NCBI RefSeq assembly: GCF_001435815.1
Contig: NZ_AZFV01000007.1
Coordinates: 50,481 to 114,480 of the forward strand
Direction: 5' to 3'
DNA: 64,000 nucleotides
Source: Companilactobacillus nantensis DSM 16982
Lineage (GTDB): Bacteria > Bacillota > Bacilli > Lactobacillales > Lactobacillaceae
Made by a program: the position numbers and the translations under genes. Each line of letters begins with the position of its first letter. The stretch's first letter is position 1. Shown here in pieces: positions 41,583 through 51,728 of the stretch. Below the pieces are notes generated by a model that did not search any database, was not told the DNA's origin, and saw only the letters and a program-made list of their open reading frames with translations.

Positions 41583-42446
41583 ATGAAGAAAATAAAAATT
41601 GCATCAATCTTGTTGCTTTTGACTGTTTTAACTTTGCCACTCGTTGCTACCAGTGCTCAAGCAGCGGCTACTCCCAAAGCTAAAAACCTTACTTCAGTAA
41701 CACAAAGTATCAACCATGCCGCACCCGACTCACCGATAATTTTTTCACATCGTGGTAGTCCTTATAACAATCCTGATCACTCATTTAGTGGTTATAATCA
41801 AGCCATCAAAGATGGTACGCAATACATTGAACAAGATGTTTGGCTCAGTAAAGACAACAAATTGTACGTTTCTCACGATGATAATCTCAAACAATCCACT
41901 GGTCACAACGTCACAATTTCAACATCTAATTCAAGCCAAATTGATAAAGTTAAATTACACAATGGCGAGAAGATTCACCAATTGAAGGATGTTTTCAAAC
42001 GATATGGTCAAAAAGTTCATTATATTATTGAAACAAAGAAAAATGCTGGCGACAACACTGATACTGAAAAGGCTTTGATCAAAGAATTGAAAAAAGCTAA
42101 GATGACCAATAACGTTATTATGCAAGATGAGAGCTTGCCCGGTATTGAAGCTGTTCACAAAGCTTTAAAAGATGTACCCACACTTTGGCTATTAGATTCT
42201 GTAACCGAGCGCCAATACAGCGAACAAATTGAAAATGCCCCTCGTTATATCAAATTCATTTCGATTCGTTTGAATCAATGGACACCAAAACTAGTTAAAT
42301 TGGCACACAAAAATGGTTTCAAAACAAATGGTTGGATTTTGAATACTTACAATGATAATTACGATGCCCTAAATACTTTGAAATTGGACAGTGTCTTCAC
42401 TAATAACACTAAGGAAACTGCACAATTAATCAATCGGTGGAAATAA
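41583..42446 (+). CDS. Secreted glycerophosphodiester phosphodiesterase
   Basis: A 287-residue exported GDPD-family enzyme: signal peptide (1-27, ending AQAA), then the catalytic motif SHRGSPYNNPDHS (HRG; the usual PENT is changed to NPDH), EQDVWLSKD (E..D metal ligands), and SHDD (second catalytic His). The C-terminal NGWILNTYNDN strand matches the barrel end. It should cleave glycerophosphodiesters outside the cell to glycerol-3-phosphate and an alcohol. GAGGGG precedes the ATG. Confidence 0.9.
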   Translation: MKKIKIASILLLLTVLTLPLVATSAQAAATPKAKNLTSVTQSINHAAPDSPIIFSHRGSPYNNPDHSFSGYNQAIKDGTQYIEQDVWLSKDNKLYVSHDDNLKQSTGHNVTISTSNSSQIDKVKLHNGEKIHQLKDVFKRYGQKVHYIIETKKNAGDNTDTEKALIKELKKAKMTNNVIMQDESLPGIEAVHKALKDVPTLWLLDSVTERQYSEQIENAPRYIKFISIRLNQWTPKLVKLAHKNGFKTNGWILNTYNDNYDALNTLKLDSVFTNNTKETAQLINRWK

Positions 42447-42694
42447 TTATAATACCTGAACGTAATATTTTTTTAGAAAATGTTTGTTATACACCACTTG
42501 TTTTTGGTCGTGTGAATAAGAAACTTCAACAAAATTTATCCAGTGAAGAAATTAAAAATTTAGTTGATAAAATCATCAAGGATGACACCACCACTATTAT
42601 TAAAAATGGCAAAAACTATTATTTGCAAAATGGTACTGTTGAATTGGTTATTAATTCATTTAACTATCGATTAATTACTGCTAACAAAATCTAA
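42437..42694 (+). CDS. DUF3781-like protein
   Basis: An 85-residue protein with the DUF3781 pattern (CYTPLVFGRVNKKLQQNLSSEEIKNLVDKII, then KNGKNYYL and TVELVINSFNYRLITANKI). The frame opens with GTG inside the last codons of the GDPD gene and no Shine-Dalgarno is visible, so translation probably depends on coupling to GDPD, or the true start differs. Function unknown. A terminator follows. Confidence 0.7.
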   Translation: MEIIIIPERNIFLENVCYTPLVFGRVNKKLQQNLSSEEIKNLVDKIIKDDTTTIIKNGKNYYLQNGTVELVINSFNYRLITANKI

Positions 42695-42710
42695 ACTAAC
42701 CATAACTAGT

Positions 42711-42754
42711 AAAAAACTCTGTAAAATCAAATCTGATTTTGCAGAGTTTTTTTT
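42711..42754 (+). terminator. Terminator after the DUF3781-like gene
   Basis: AAACTCTGTAAAATCA AATC TGATTTTGCAGAGTTT stem with a run of eight T. Confidence 0.92.
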
Positions 42755-43306
42755 GCCTTTAACACTAATTTTTGCAACATTATGACACTCATTTTTCATT
42801 AATATATTTAATTATATATAACAATAACAAAATCAATTTATTTGCTGATTCTTACTCCTTTAAGGATTACAATAAATTTGTATGCACTGATATATATTTC
42901 GATATTTATTCAGTATTTATTTTTAAAAGCAGTTTTTAATCTATTAAATTAAAAGGTATTAGTACGAACATATTTGATGATTTTAGCTATAAAACTCAGA
43001 TCAAACTTCGACACCTCAACTCGATGCAGTCCGCACAACTGATAAATATTTAGATTCAACTTTAGTAAAAGTGTTTTGTATGAGGGTACAACACTTCTTA
43101 CTTATATAACGCGTGGCGCTAGTTAATTTATTGTGCGATTTAGTAAATTCAAAGTATGGATATATCTTATTTTTTAGGTAATTATGGTAAAACTATAAAA
43201 AATTACCATTAATTAATAAGGAATTAGCTGGAAAGAGCAAGAATTTAACTATCACCAAGCACTTATATACTACTTAGTATTCAATGAGGAAATGGGGGGA
43301 ATTATT
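42755..43306. other. Gene-free stretch before the polysaccharide locus
   Basis: About 550 bp of AT-rich sequence with no gene recognised. At 43211-43247 a remnant of a family A element is visible (TTAGCTGGAAAGAGCAAGAATTTAACTATCACCAAG, compare the 5' end of copies A6 and A7). CGCGTGGCGCTAGTT near 43110 recurs near 11308. The promoter of the polysaccharide locus must lie here. Confidence 0.5.
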
Positions 43307-44386
43307 TTGAAAATTGACGTTGTTATTCCAGCACTTAATCCTGATGATAAATTGATTCAATTAATCAGCGAGATTACCAGTACAGTAACTTTATTAAATA
43401 TTATTAAACAAATCATAATTGTCGACGACGGCAGTGATAAGCTTCACAAAAATATTTTTAACGAATTAACCCTGCACTATCCAGAATTAACAATTTTGCA
43501 TCATCCAACCAATCGCGGTAAAGGTGCTGCCTTAAAAACAGCTTTTAGCTATATTCAGAATCATCTATCAGACGTAGATGGTGTAGCAACAATGGATTCA
43601 GACGGACAACATACTGTCGCTGCTTTACAAAGTTGCGTGGATAAATTTTCTTTAAATACTGATCGACTAATCATCGGTGTTCGTCATTTTACCAATAATA
43701 TTCCTTTTCGAAGTCAATTCGGCAATCTTTTGACTAGTGGATTGGTTCGCATTTTGACACGTCAGAATATCTCCGATACTCAAACTGGATTGAGAATTAT
43801 TCCGATAGCTTACACAGCTAATTTAATCGACTTTCCAGGTAATCGTTTCGAATTTGAATTTGACATGTTATTACAGGCTAAAAAATACGACATTCAGGTC
43901 GTAGAACAACCTATTCCTACTATTTATTTAGATGGTAATGCCTCATCGCATTTCCGAGTCATTCGTGATTCAATCGCTATTTATTCACGCTTTTTAAAAT
44001 TTGCTGCCAGTGGGCTAATATCCTTTTTAATTGATATCAGTCTCTTTTATCTTGTCCTTTTTATCTTAAACAACAATGTTTTAAACAGTATTATGATTGC
44101 TACCATCGTCTCAAGAGTATTATCTTCAATTGCAAACTATATGATCAATCATCAGGTCGTCTTTAATAACGCTGGACATCAAACGTTAATTAAATACGCA
44201 ATCCTTTTTGTTGCTCAAATGTTTGCTTCTGGATTCTTTACAGATCTTTTAACAACACTGCTCCCTGCTACCAACGGTCCGATTATGCCAACGATTGCCA
44301 AAATGATTGTTGATTTTATACTCTTCATGGTCAGCTATCGTATTCAAAGTAATTTCATCTTTAAGGAAGGTCCTCAGAATGTCTAA
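43307..44386 (+). CDS. GT2 glycosyltransferase fused to a GtrA membrane domain
   Basis: A 359-residue fusion. The N-terminal family 2 glycosyltransferase domain (about 1-225) shows VVIPALNPDD, VDDGS, NRGKGAALKTAF and the DSDGQH metal motif, resembling dolichol-phosphate-mannose-type synthases. The C-terminal GtrA domain (about 228-355) has four helices (FLKFAASGLISFLIDISLFYLV..., SRVLSSIANYMINHQVVF). Such proteins load a sugar on undecaprenyl phosphate and may flip it. Start is the TTG 6 nt after GGGGGG. It overlaps the next gene by eight bases. Confidence 0.88.
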   Translation: MKIDVVIPALNPDDKLIQLISEITSTVTLLNIIKQIIIVDDGSDKLHKNIFNELTLHYPELTILHHPTNRGKGAALKTAFSYIQNHLSDVDGVATMDSDGQHTVAALQSCVDKFSLNTDRLIIGVRHFTNNIPFRSQFGNLLTSGLVRILTRQNISDTQTGLRIIPIAYTANLIDFPGNRFEFEFDMLLQAKKYDIQVVEQPIPTIYLDGNASSHFRVIRDSIAIYSRFLKFAASGLISFLIDISLFYLVLFILNNNVLNSIMIATIVSRVLSSIANYMINHQVVFNNAGHQTLIKYAILFVAQMFASGFFTDLLTTLLPATNGPIMPTIAKMIVDFILFMVSYRIQSNFIFKEGPQNV

Positions 44387-46364
44387 TCGTCGGCGTTTTC
44401 TTTACTTTTTAGCCATTGCTTTGTCAGTAATTTATCTGATTTGGAGAATCTTTTTCACTATTCCTTGGCATTCCAATATCTTTACACTAATTTTTGCCTT
44501 ATTGTTAGTTCTTAGTGAAATTCTCTCCAATACAACTGGTTTTATTCTGATTTTTTTCCGTATGCTTTCAACCAAGAAAAAATGGAACTTACAGATGCCC
44601 GATTATAGCAAAACTCAACCTTTACCTGACGTCGATATTATTATCGTTACTCATAATGAGGAAGTTGAATTGCTTCGAAAAACGGTTAATGCGGCTACTT
44701 TCATTGATTATCCAGACAAAAGTAAAGTTCATATTGTGATTGCTGATGATGGTAATCGTCCCGAAGTTAAAGCTTTAGCAAAACAGTACCACGTCCAATA
44801 TTCTGGCATGGAAGATAACAAACAAGCTAAATCAGGTAACATTAACCATACTTTAGCCAAGTTAGACTCGCCATTATTCGCTATTTTTGATACCGATATG
44901 ATTCCTTTCTCCGGTTTTCTCAGAAATACCGTGCCACTTTTTACCGAAAATTTCCAACAATTACAAGATGATCCAGATCATACCGATCCATTAGGATTCG
45001 TCCAAACACCACAGAGTTTCTACAATGCCGACATTTTTCAATTTAATTTGTTCTCTGAGAAAATCATCCCTAACGAGCAAGACTTCTTTTCCCGAGATAT
45101 CAACGTTTTAAATGGCGGTAACAATCGAGCCCTATTTACAGGGTCAAATGCTGTCTTCTTACGTTCAGCCGTTGATGAAGTTGGCGACTTTCCGACTGAT
45201 ACCATTACTGAAGACTTTGAACTAGGTACTAAACTCAATATGGCAGGTTACATCAGTCTCGCTACTAAGATTCCGCAATCAAGTGGTATGACTCCGATTG
45301 ACATGAAGGGTGTAATTAAACAACGGACGAGATGGGCTCGTGGGGTTATGCAAAGTTGTCGTAATTTGCATATCTTTACTAATCCTCATCTATCCTTCGT
45401 CAATCGAATCATTTTAATAAACGCGTATTTCTATTGGTGGGCATTTTTCCGGCGCATGATTTATATGATTGCTCCAATTCTCTATGCCCTCTTCAAAATT
45501 CAAGTTGTTAATGCTAACTTTTGGATTCTAATGGTCATTTGGGCACCGGGTTATTTCCTATTACATTACGTAATGGGTGATACTTCTGGCATGCACGACA
45601 AGGCCAAAATTAGAAACGAACGCTGGGGTGAAGTTCAAGAAACATTCTTTGCCCCCTACTTGTTTATTCCTGTCTTTCTCGAATCAATTGGTATTAAAGC
45701 CAAAAAATTCAAAGTGACGTCGAAAAATGTTACCTACTCAATCAAAGACAAACTTTATATTTTACCTTATTTAATTCTTTGGACAATTACTCTAGTGGCA
45801 ATTATTAAATTTAACTATGGCAAATACGGTTCAGAAATTTTAGTCGGTAGTGTCATAACATTTTGGCTACTGATGCACTTTATCAATCTCAGTATGTGTT
45901 TGTTCATCTCAATGGGACGTCCCGTTTATCGAAAAAATGAACGTTTTATTCGGCGTGTTAACGGCAAAATTCAAGGCGATGATGGCAAATGGCATCCTAT
46001 GAAAACAGAAGATGTCTCTGAAGGTGGGATTGCTTTTACTACTACTGACGGACCAGTAACGGATATTGCTGAAAACGACAATGTCAATTTAACAGTTAAA
46101 CACAAAGATTATGATATTAAGTTATCAGGTAAAGTTGTCAGAACGAGTCATCGCGACAATGCTACGATTTACAGTGTTCAAGTCCAAGTTCCATCAGACG
46201 AAAATGAAAATCATTACTTACAGCTGGTTTATGATGGTGCCAATAAGACTTTACCAAGTGTTCAAGATACTTGGGTCACACCATTTGACGAACTTTATAT
46301 GAACTTGATTGTACGAGTCAGAACTTATGAACGTAAAATTAGCCGTTACTTTAATCGCTTTTAA
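44379..46364 (+). CDS. Cellulose-synthase-like glycosyltransferase with PilZ domain
   Basis: A 661-residue BcsA-type processive GT2 enzyme. Two N-terminal helices, then the catalytic core with IADDG, FDTDM (DxD), TEDFELG (TED) and QRTRWARG (QxxRW), then four or more helices. A C-terminal PilZ domain (about 512-620) holds both c-di-GMP motifs, RKNER at 518-522 and DVSEGG at 545-550. The enzyme should polymerise a beta-linked glucan or similar and be switched on by c-di-GMP. The ATG overlaps the preceding stop; AAGGAAGG is the ribosome site. No BcsB gene is next to it. Confidence 0.9.
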   Translation: MSNRRRFLYFLAIALSVIYLIWRIFFTIPWHSNIFTLIFALLLVLSEILSNTTGFILIFFRMLSTKKKWNLQMPDYSKTQPLPDVDIIIVTHNEEVELLRKTVNAATFIDYPDKSKVHIVIADDGNRPEVKALAKQYHVQYSGMEDNKQAKSGNINHTLAKLDSPLFAIFDTDMIPFSGFLRNTVPLFTENFQQLQDDPDHTDPLGFVQTPQSFYNADIFQFNLFSEKIIPNEQDFFSRDINVLNGGNNRALFTGSNAVFLRSAVDEVGDFPTDTITEDFELGTKLNMAGYISLATKIPQSSGMTPIDMKGVIKQRTRWARGVMQSCRNLHIFTNPHLSFVNRIILINAYFYWWAFFRRMIYMIAPILYALFKIQVVNANFWILMVIWAPGYFLLHYVMGDTSGMHDKAKIRNERWGEVQETFFAPYLFIPVFLESIGIKAKKFKVTSKNVTYSIKDKLYILPYLILWTITLVAIIKFNYGKYGSEILVGSVITFWLLMHFINLSMCLFISMGRPVYRKNERFIRRVNGKIQGDDGKWHPMKTEDVSEGGIAFTTTDGPVTDIAENDNVNLTVKHKDYDIKLSGKVVRTSHRDNATIYSVQVQVPSDENENHYLQLVYDGANKTLPSVQDTWVTPFDELYMNLIVRVRTYERKISRYFNRF

Positions 46365-46378
46365 GGGGAATATTTTTA

Positions 46379-48220
46379 ATGAATGCTTGGATTGGTTTTC
46401 TTATATATTTATTAGGGCTGACCGGCTACAACGGAACATTACGTCGATTCGGTGTTAGTCCTTACTTGGCGTGGATCACGGCCATGTTGGTTCAAATTTT
46501 AATGTTGTACGTTTTTGCTATGACTGGCATGCTCAACCTTGGTATCAAAGTGGTTACATACTTAGGTATTGCATTATTGATTATGTGGTCCGGCTTAAGT
46601 TTCTGGCATAAAGGTCAATTGAAATTTGAAGGGATTCACTTGTTTGACCTTTGGATGCTGGGACTTGGGGGTGTGATGTGTTCTACTTTAATTCACAGTC
46701 CCTTAGTTCATTATGATAACTTTTCACATTGGGCCGTCATGGTAAAATTTATGACATTCACTGGCCGCCTACCTGGTGCCGCAGACAAATTAATTTCTTT
46801 CACATCTTATCCACCAGCGACAGCTCTTTACATTACTCAGTTCGTTCATTGGACTGGTTTTAGTGACGGTACAATGCTGATTGCTCAATTTCTCTTGATT
46901 TGGGCAGCTGGATACTCAATTTTTGCTGGTCTACGTGATCGTTCAAGAGCGCTAACTAGTTTTGCACTTTGCTTTACTTTGGCGATTACATTTGTCTTCA
47001 ACGTGGCAATTCGGTTAAATAATTTACTAGTTGATTATGTACTTCCAATTATTACAGTAGCCGCAATTGTTGGGATTTTCGTTTATCGCAAGCAACACCT
47101 TTTATTGTGTTTCCACACGGCAATCTTTATCGGTGCCTTAATGCTAGTGAAAAACTCAGGTACCTTCTATGTCGTGATGATTGGCGTTTATCTGCTGTAC
47201 ATTCTGATTACTAATGCTCGTGGTCACTGGTATGAGAGAATTATTGCCATCCCAGTACAATTAGTTGGCTCTATCGGCATCGGAATCTTGCCATTTTTGT
47301 GGTGGAACCAGCATGTCAAACAAACTTTCACTATTTCAAAACATGAAATTAGTACTCAAGCATATTCCAAACAATTGAATGGCGAGAGTCATCAAGAATT
47401 GCTCAAAATTTTCCATAAGTTTATCGACCAGATTTTTAGTTTAAGTTCACTTTCAACTAAAGGGATTATTCTAATTAATGTCGTTTTGATTGGAACTTGG
47501 ATTTATGCACGTTTATTGAAGGGACTACATAACGACCTTTTGGGCATGGCAATACTACTAGATTTCGTCTTCATTGCCTATTATGGAAGCCTTTTTGGAA
47601 TGTATATCCTCTCTATGCCTTACGCTGAAGCCATTGTCTTAGATGGGTTTGAACGTTACATGGGAAGCATGGTTATTGCTAATCTACTGTTAGGTTCCAT
47701 TCCGTTAGTTCGGGTACTTGATCGACTGCAGTTTGAACAAAACTTTCAAAAATGAAATACGCAGTCATTCAAGAGTGCTTCCACTAAAAATATTTATCAA
47801 ATTTCAACATTAGTCGTTGGTTTCTTCGCCATTACTATGATGTACTCCGAAATTACTGGGACTAATTTCACTAATAAAATGAATCACAATACTTTACCAT
47901 TACAAATGAGTCGGATTGCCAAACCTTGGTATCATCTAAATCACAAAAAAGTGTTAATCGTTGATCCAGAGAAAGTCGACGTCGATGATTATTACGCTGG
48001 CTACGTTGGACGTTATTATTTCTTTACTGACAAAGCTGTCGGTCAAGAAAACTTTATGATGACTCCAGAAGCTTTTAAACAAGCTGTCGAACAATATGAC
48101 TATGTTGCCATTCCTGAAACTCACCGAACTTTCACCGTCTTAACGCAAAAGGTTTATCATCAACACGTCATAACTGGTTTCTTTAAAATTACCAATCATG
48201 GTTTAAAACGGATTCATTAA
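46379..48220 (+). pseudogene. GT-C-like multi-membrane protein interrupted by an in-frame TGA
   Basis: The first 458 codons encode about 11-12 transmembrane helices with an early external HYDNFSHW motif (acidic residue after helix 3, as in GT-C glycosyltransferases) and a SFTSYPPATALYITQF block. A TGA at 47753-47755 stops the frame, but the same frame continues without shift to 48220 (QSFKSASTKNIYQIS... then MMYSEITGTNFTN... to GLKRIH). The intact neighbour aligns straight across the stop (ARGPRNFQSIWTKNGYQL...MMYSEINGTNFTN). It is therefore one gene of 613 codons with a nonsense mutation. AAGGGGAA precedes the ATG. Confidence 0.85.
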
Positions 48221-48240
48221 TTTAACAAGGAGGTTCCAAC

Positions 48241-50100
48241 TTGGCATTCTTTGGTTTAATTTTCTTCTCACTAGCCATAATTGGTTATAGCAGTTTTATG
48301 CGATGGCTACACGTCAACCCTTATTTAACGTGGATCACTGGCATCTTAGTTCAAATCATTTTGCTCTATATCTTTGCTATGCTAGGTTGGTTAAAAGCTG
48401 GCATTTGGATAGTCACAACCTTGGGCGTACTATTACTGGCTGCCCGATTGGTTTTAGGTTATTTAGGCAAAGTATCCTTCCATTATGAAGGATTACATCT
48501 ATTTGACGGCTGGATGATTTTTCTAGGTTTTGTCATGGCGTTAGTTTTATATCGTAGTCCGTTAATCCATTACGATAATTTCTCACACTGGGCTACGATT
48601 GTTAAACTAATGACTTACACCGGACACTTGCCAACTCCTAGTGATACAATTATTTCCTTCACTTCTTACCCACCAGCAACAGCTTTATTTATTACTCAAT
48701 TCGTCAATTTCGTCGGCTTTAGTTCAGGGACAATGCTCGTTGCTCAATTTGCTTTGATTTGGGCTGCCAGTTATTCCATCTTTGCAACCTTACGTGACCG
48801 GACTCGTGGCTTAAATTCCATGTTGCTCTGCCTAACAATCGCTATTTCTTACGTTTTCAACATCAATATTCGTTTAAATAATTTACTAGTTGATTATGTT
48901 TTAGCCATTCTCACCGTGGCAGCGTTAGTTGGTATTTTTGTTTATCAACAACAACCTAAATTACAGTTTCTTCATGTCGCCCTGTTTAGCGGTTCATTAT
49001 TACTTGTCAAAAATTCGGCCGCTTTTTTCGTTATTATAATTGCTGTTTATTACTTATACATGTTGATTCACAGAATCACCAATAAGAACCATTTAAAACA
49101 AATTACAAACATTATTGTTACTTGGTTAGGTAGTTTGTTAGTCGGTGCTTTACCTTTCATCTGGTGGGAAATTCACGTTAAATTAACGTTCACCGAATCT
49201 AAGCATGAAATTAGTGCTAATGCCTATTCTCACCAATTATCACAAGATGGCATGCATGGATTTATTGTCATTGGTCAGCAATTTCTGAAACAAATATTTA
49301 ATTTCGGTTCACTGTCCACACAGGGATTTTTAGTCTTAAATATCCTAATGATTGGTGGCTGGGCAATTATTAAGTACACTTGTCACCATCCGAATAATCT
49401 CTTAAAACTCCTTGGCTGGCTTGATTTAGTTTCACTACTTTACTACTTTAGTTTATTAGGAATGTATGTCCTTTCTATGCCATTTGCCGAAGCCATCACC
49501 CTAGATGGTTTTGAACGGTATATGTCCTCCACAGTGGTTCTAAATCTCTTTATTGGAGCCATCGCATTAGTTCGTGTGATTGACGAGACATTTTATGAAC
49601 AAGATATGTCAGCTCGTGGTCCAAGAAACTTTCAATCTATTTGGACGAAAAATGGTTACCAATTAGCCTCATTCTTAGTTATGTTTTTTGCCATTATTAT
49701 GATGTATTCGGAAATCAACGGGACAAACTTTACCAATAACTATAACCGTAGAACTCTACCCGTGATGTTGACGAAAGTTGCTCAACCATGGACCAAGTTG
49801 AATGATACTAAGATCTTGATTGTTGATCCCCAAAAAGTTGAAGTTACGACTTATTATGCTGGTTACTTAGCGAACTACTATTTCTTCACTAATAACGCTA
49901 CTGGACAGGCAGTCTTTAGCAATAAAAAGGCTGTCTTTCAAAAGGACCTGGAGCAGTACGAATATGTGGCTGTGCCAAAGTATGATAAGAAGTTCACTCG
50001 GGGAATGAAAAAGTTTTATCATCAAAAAATTAGAACTGGTTTCTATAAAGTCAACAAACACCATCTAGTCCGACTTTCAGCTACCAAAAAAATTAATTAA
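48241..50100 (+). CDS. GT-C-like multi-membrane protein of the polysaccharide locus
   Basis: A 619-residue protein with about 12-13 transmembrane helices and a C-terminal extracytoplasmic domain (about 500-619, ILIVDPQKVEVTTYYAGYLANYYFF...). It shares HYDNFSHW, SFTSYPPATALFITQF, RLNNLLVDYVL and LDGFERYM with the broken upstream paralogue. GT-C-type side-chain glycosylation of the polymer made by the BcsA-like enzyme, using the lipid-linked sugar from the GT2-GtrA protein, is a reasonable inference; no family was recognised with certainty. TTG start after AAGGAGG. Terminator follows. Confidence 0.72.
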   Translation: MAFFGLIFFSLAIIGYSSFMRWLHVNPYLTWITGILVQIILLYIFAMLGWLKAGIWIVTTLGVLLLAARLVLGYLGKVSFHYEGLHLFDGWMIFLGFVMALVLYRSPLIHYDNFSHWATIVKLMTYTGHLPTPSDTIISFTSYPPATALFITQFVNFVGFSSGTMLVAQFALIWAASYSIFATLRDRTRGLNSMLLCLTIAISYVFNINIRLNNLLVDYVLAILTVAALVGIFVYQQQPKLQFLHVALFSGSLLLVKNSAAFFVIIIAVYYLYMLIHRITNKNHLKQITNIIVTWLGSLLVGALPFIWWEIHVKLTFTESKHEISANAYSHQLSQDGMHGFIVIGQQFLKQIFNFGSLSTQGFLVLNILMIGGWAIIKYTCHHPNNLLKLLGWLDLVSLLYYFSLLGMYVLSMPFAEAITLDGFERYMSSTVVLNLFIGAIALVRVIDETFYEQDMSARGPRNFQSIWTKNGYQLASFLVMFFAIIMMYSEINGTNFTNNYNRRTLPVMLTKVAQPWTKLNDTKILIVDPQKVEVTTYYAGYLANYYFFTNNATGQAVFSNKKAVFQKDLEQYEYVAVPKYDKKFTRGMKKFYHQKIRTGFYKVNKHHLVRLSATKKIN

Positions 50101-50105
50101 TGTAT

Positions 50106-50140
50106 AAAAAAAACGCCGAAGAATTTCGACGTTTTTTATT
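50106..50140. terminator. Bidirectional terminator of the polysaccharide locus
   Basis: AAACGCCGAA GAA TTTCGACGTTT stem with A-run and T-run flanks between convergent genes. Confidence 0.88.
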
Positions 50141-51377
50141 TCGATGTAATCCTTGGTAACAACGCAAAAACCACTAATCCAATCAAAAACAGTACACTAA
50201 TTGATGCTGCTCCGATTGTTGATTTTCCAGTCATTTGCGTCACAAAAGCCACAATAAATGGACCCATGACGGCCGAAAATTTTCCTAAAATATTATAAAA
50301 GCCATAAAACTCACTACCGGATTCTTTCGGAATAATTTTTCCAAAGTATGAACGGCTCAAGGCTTGCAATCCACCCTGACTCGTTCCCACAAGTAATGCC
50401 AAGATCCAGAAGTCTCGACTAGTTTTCAAATTCAAAGCATACAAACAAATAATGAAATACACACTGATTCCTAATAAGATACCTTTACGAGTTGATGTTT
50501 TATCAGCTAACCAGCCAAAGAAAATTGAGAACGGAAATGCCACTAATTGGACGACTAGCATGACAATCATCAATTCATTAGTCTTAATACCAATATCCAT
50601 CCCAATCGCCGTAGCCATCGTAAAAATCGTATCCACACCATCAATATAAAAGAAGTACGCGACTAAGAACCAAGCAACTTTCTTATATTGCTTAATGTGG
50701 TGAATTGTTTGTAAAACACGTTTTAAACTATCAGCCAACGGTGCTGAATTACTGGCAACTGAAAACTTTTGATGAACATTCTTCTGTAGAGGAATGTAAA
50801 AAATAATCCACCAAACACCTGCAATTACAAAACTCCACCTAGCAATTCCAGTCCCATCTAACTTACCAAAACCATTGGTCAACTGTAGTACTAAGAAGAA
50901 CATGAAAGCAATCACACCACCTAAATAGCCATATGCATACCCGTGTGTGGATATCCTGTTCATATCTTTATCATCAGCTACATCAATTAAAAAGCTGTCA
51001 TAGTACAAATTACTGGCTGAATAGCCAATAGCTGAAAAAACATAAATAACTAGCAACCACTGCCATTGGTCAGCGGGAACCAACGCCAATCCCAAAGTCA
51101 TGACAATTCCCAGCCAACAAAAGATATTTAACATTTTCTTTTTAAAGTGTGGATAGTCAGCTAATGCCCCTAAAAATGGTGCTAATAGTGAAACTAATAA
51201 GGTGCTAAAACTATTTGCATAGCCCCAAATCGCTGTTGATCCAGCTGCCGAAACATGTTGTGTTTGGGCAATGGATTTAAAATAAATTGGCAAAACTGCT
51301 GTTGTAACAATAATCCCATATGCTGAATTTGCCCAATCATAAAAAATCCAACTCCACTGTTCTTTATTAATTCTCAA
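50136..51377 (-). CDS. UMF1-family MFS transporter (Atg22-like)
   Basis: A 413-residue 12-helix MFS protein of the UMF1 family, recognised by the N-terminal WSWIFYDWANSAYGIIVTTAVLPIYF and the GGLQALSRSYFGKIIPKESGSEFYGFYNI block. Its bacterial substrates are unknown; fungal Atg22 relatives export amino acids from the vacuole. Single gene. Confidence 0.9.
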   Translation of the reverse strand: MRINKEQWSWIFYDWANSAYGIIVTTAVLPIYFKSIAQTQHVSAAGSTAIWGYANSFSTLLVSLLAPFLGALADYPHFKKKMLNIFCWLGIVMTLGLALVPADQWQWLLVIYVFSAIGYSASNLYYDSFLIDVADDKDMNRISTHGYAYGYLGGVIAFMFFLVLQLTNGFGKLDGTGIARWSFVIAGVWWIIFYIPLQKNVHQKFSVASNSAPLADSLKRVLQTIHHIKQYKKVAWFLVAYFFYIDGVDTIFTMATAIGMDIGIKTNELMIVMLVVQLVAFPFSIFFGWLADKTSTRKGILLGISVYFIICLYALNLKTSRDFWILALLVGTSQGGLQALSRSYFGKIIPKESGSEFYGFYNILGKFSAVMGPFIVAFVTQMTGKSTIGAASISVLFLIGLVVFALLPRITSK

Positions 51378-51497
51378 ATAGACAACCCCTTTTCAGAGCT
51401 TTCTCCCCCAGTTATTTCAGTATAGCTTAGTTGGAGTGGGGTTTTTATTGGGTTGTTGGTATAACTTTTTATGAATATATTGATTTTGGGGTATAGA

Positions 51498-51544
51498 AAA
51501 ATAGCGTTGGTAATCTCTTAAATTTAGATTACCGACGCTATTTA
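51498..51544 (-). terminator. Terminator of adhE beyond repeat B1
   Basis: AAATAGCGTNGGTAATCT...AGATTACCNACGCTATTT stem followed by TTTTT on the minus strand. The ackA terminator also starts with AAATAGC and lies at the same place relative to its B repeat. Confidence 0.8.
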
Positions 51545-51573
51545 TGTTTATTATTTTAATTCAGTTGTATTTT

Positions 51574-51728
51574 AGAGCGGCTGGGTAGGCAGTGGCTCTG
51601 AAACGAGCTACACAGGCCAATTTCTTCCGCTTTGCCTAACTTCCCAAATCATCCGCAAGGAGCGCGGATAATTCGTGAAGTCATGCAAATGCTCGGAAAT
51701 TCCCGGGCCTGCTCCGCTCTCTATTTTG
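51574..51728. repeat. Family B nested-hairpin element, unit B1a
   Basis: A conserved lead-in (GGCAGTGGCTCTGAAACG.GCTAC, shared with B2) is followed by nested arms: CAGGCC/GGGCCTG outside, TTCCG/CGGAA next, then ACTTC..GAAGT and ATCCGC AAGGAGC GCGGAT. The unit ends with CCGCTCTCTATTTTGAAACG, which leads straight into the second unit. The non-paired blocks CCCAAATC and AATTCGTGAAG are shared with B2. Confidence 0.85.

Noticed and set aside
47753..47755. TGA read as selenocysteine or as programmed read-through
   Set aside because: No SECIS-like hairpin was seen after it, the intact paralogue has no Cys at this place, and the read-through context is not distinctive. A nonsense mutation is simpler.
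46379..48220. Two separate genes (458 and 127 codons)
   Set aside because: The second part has no ribosome site, is in the same frame, and aligns with the C-terminus of the intact neighbour.
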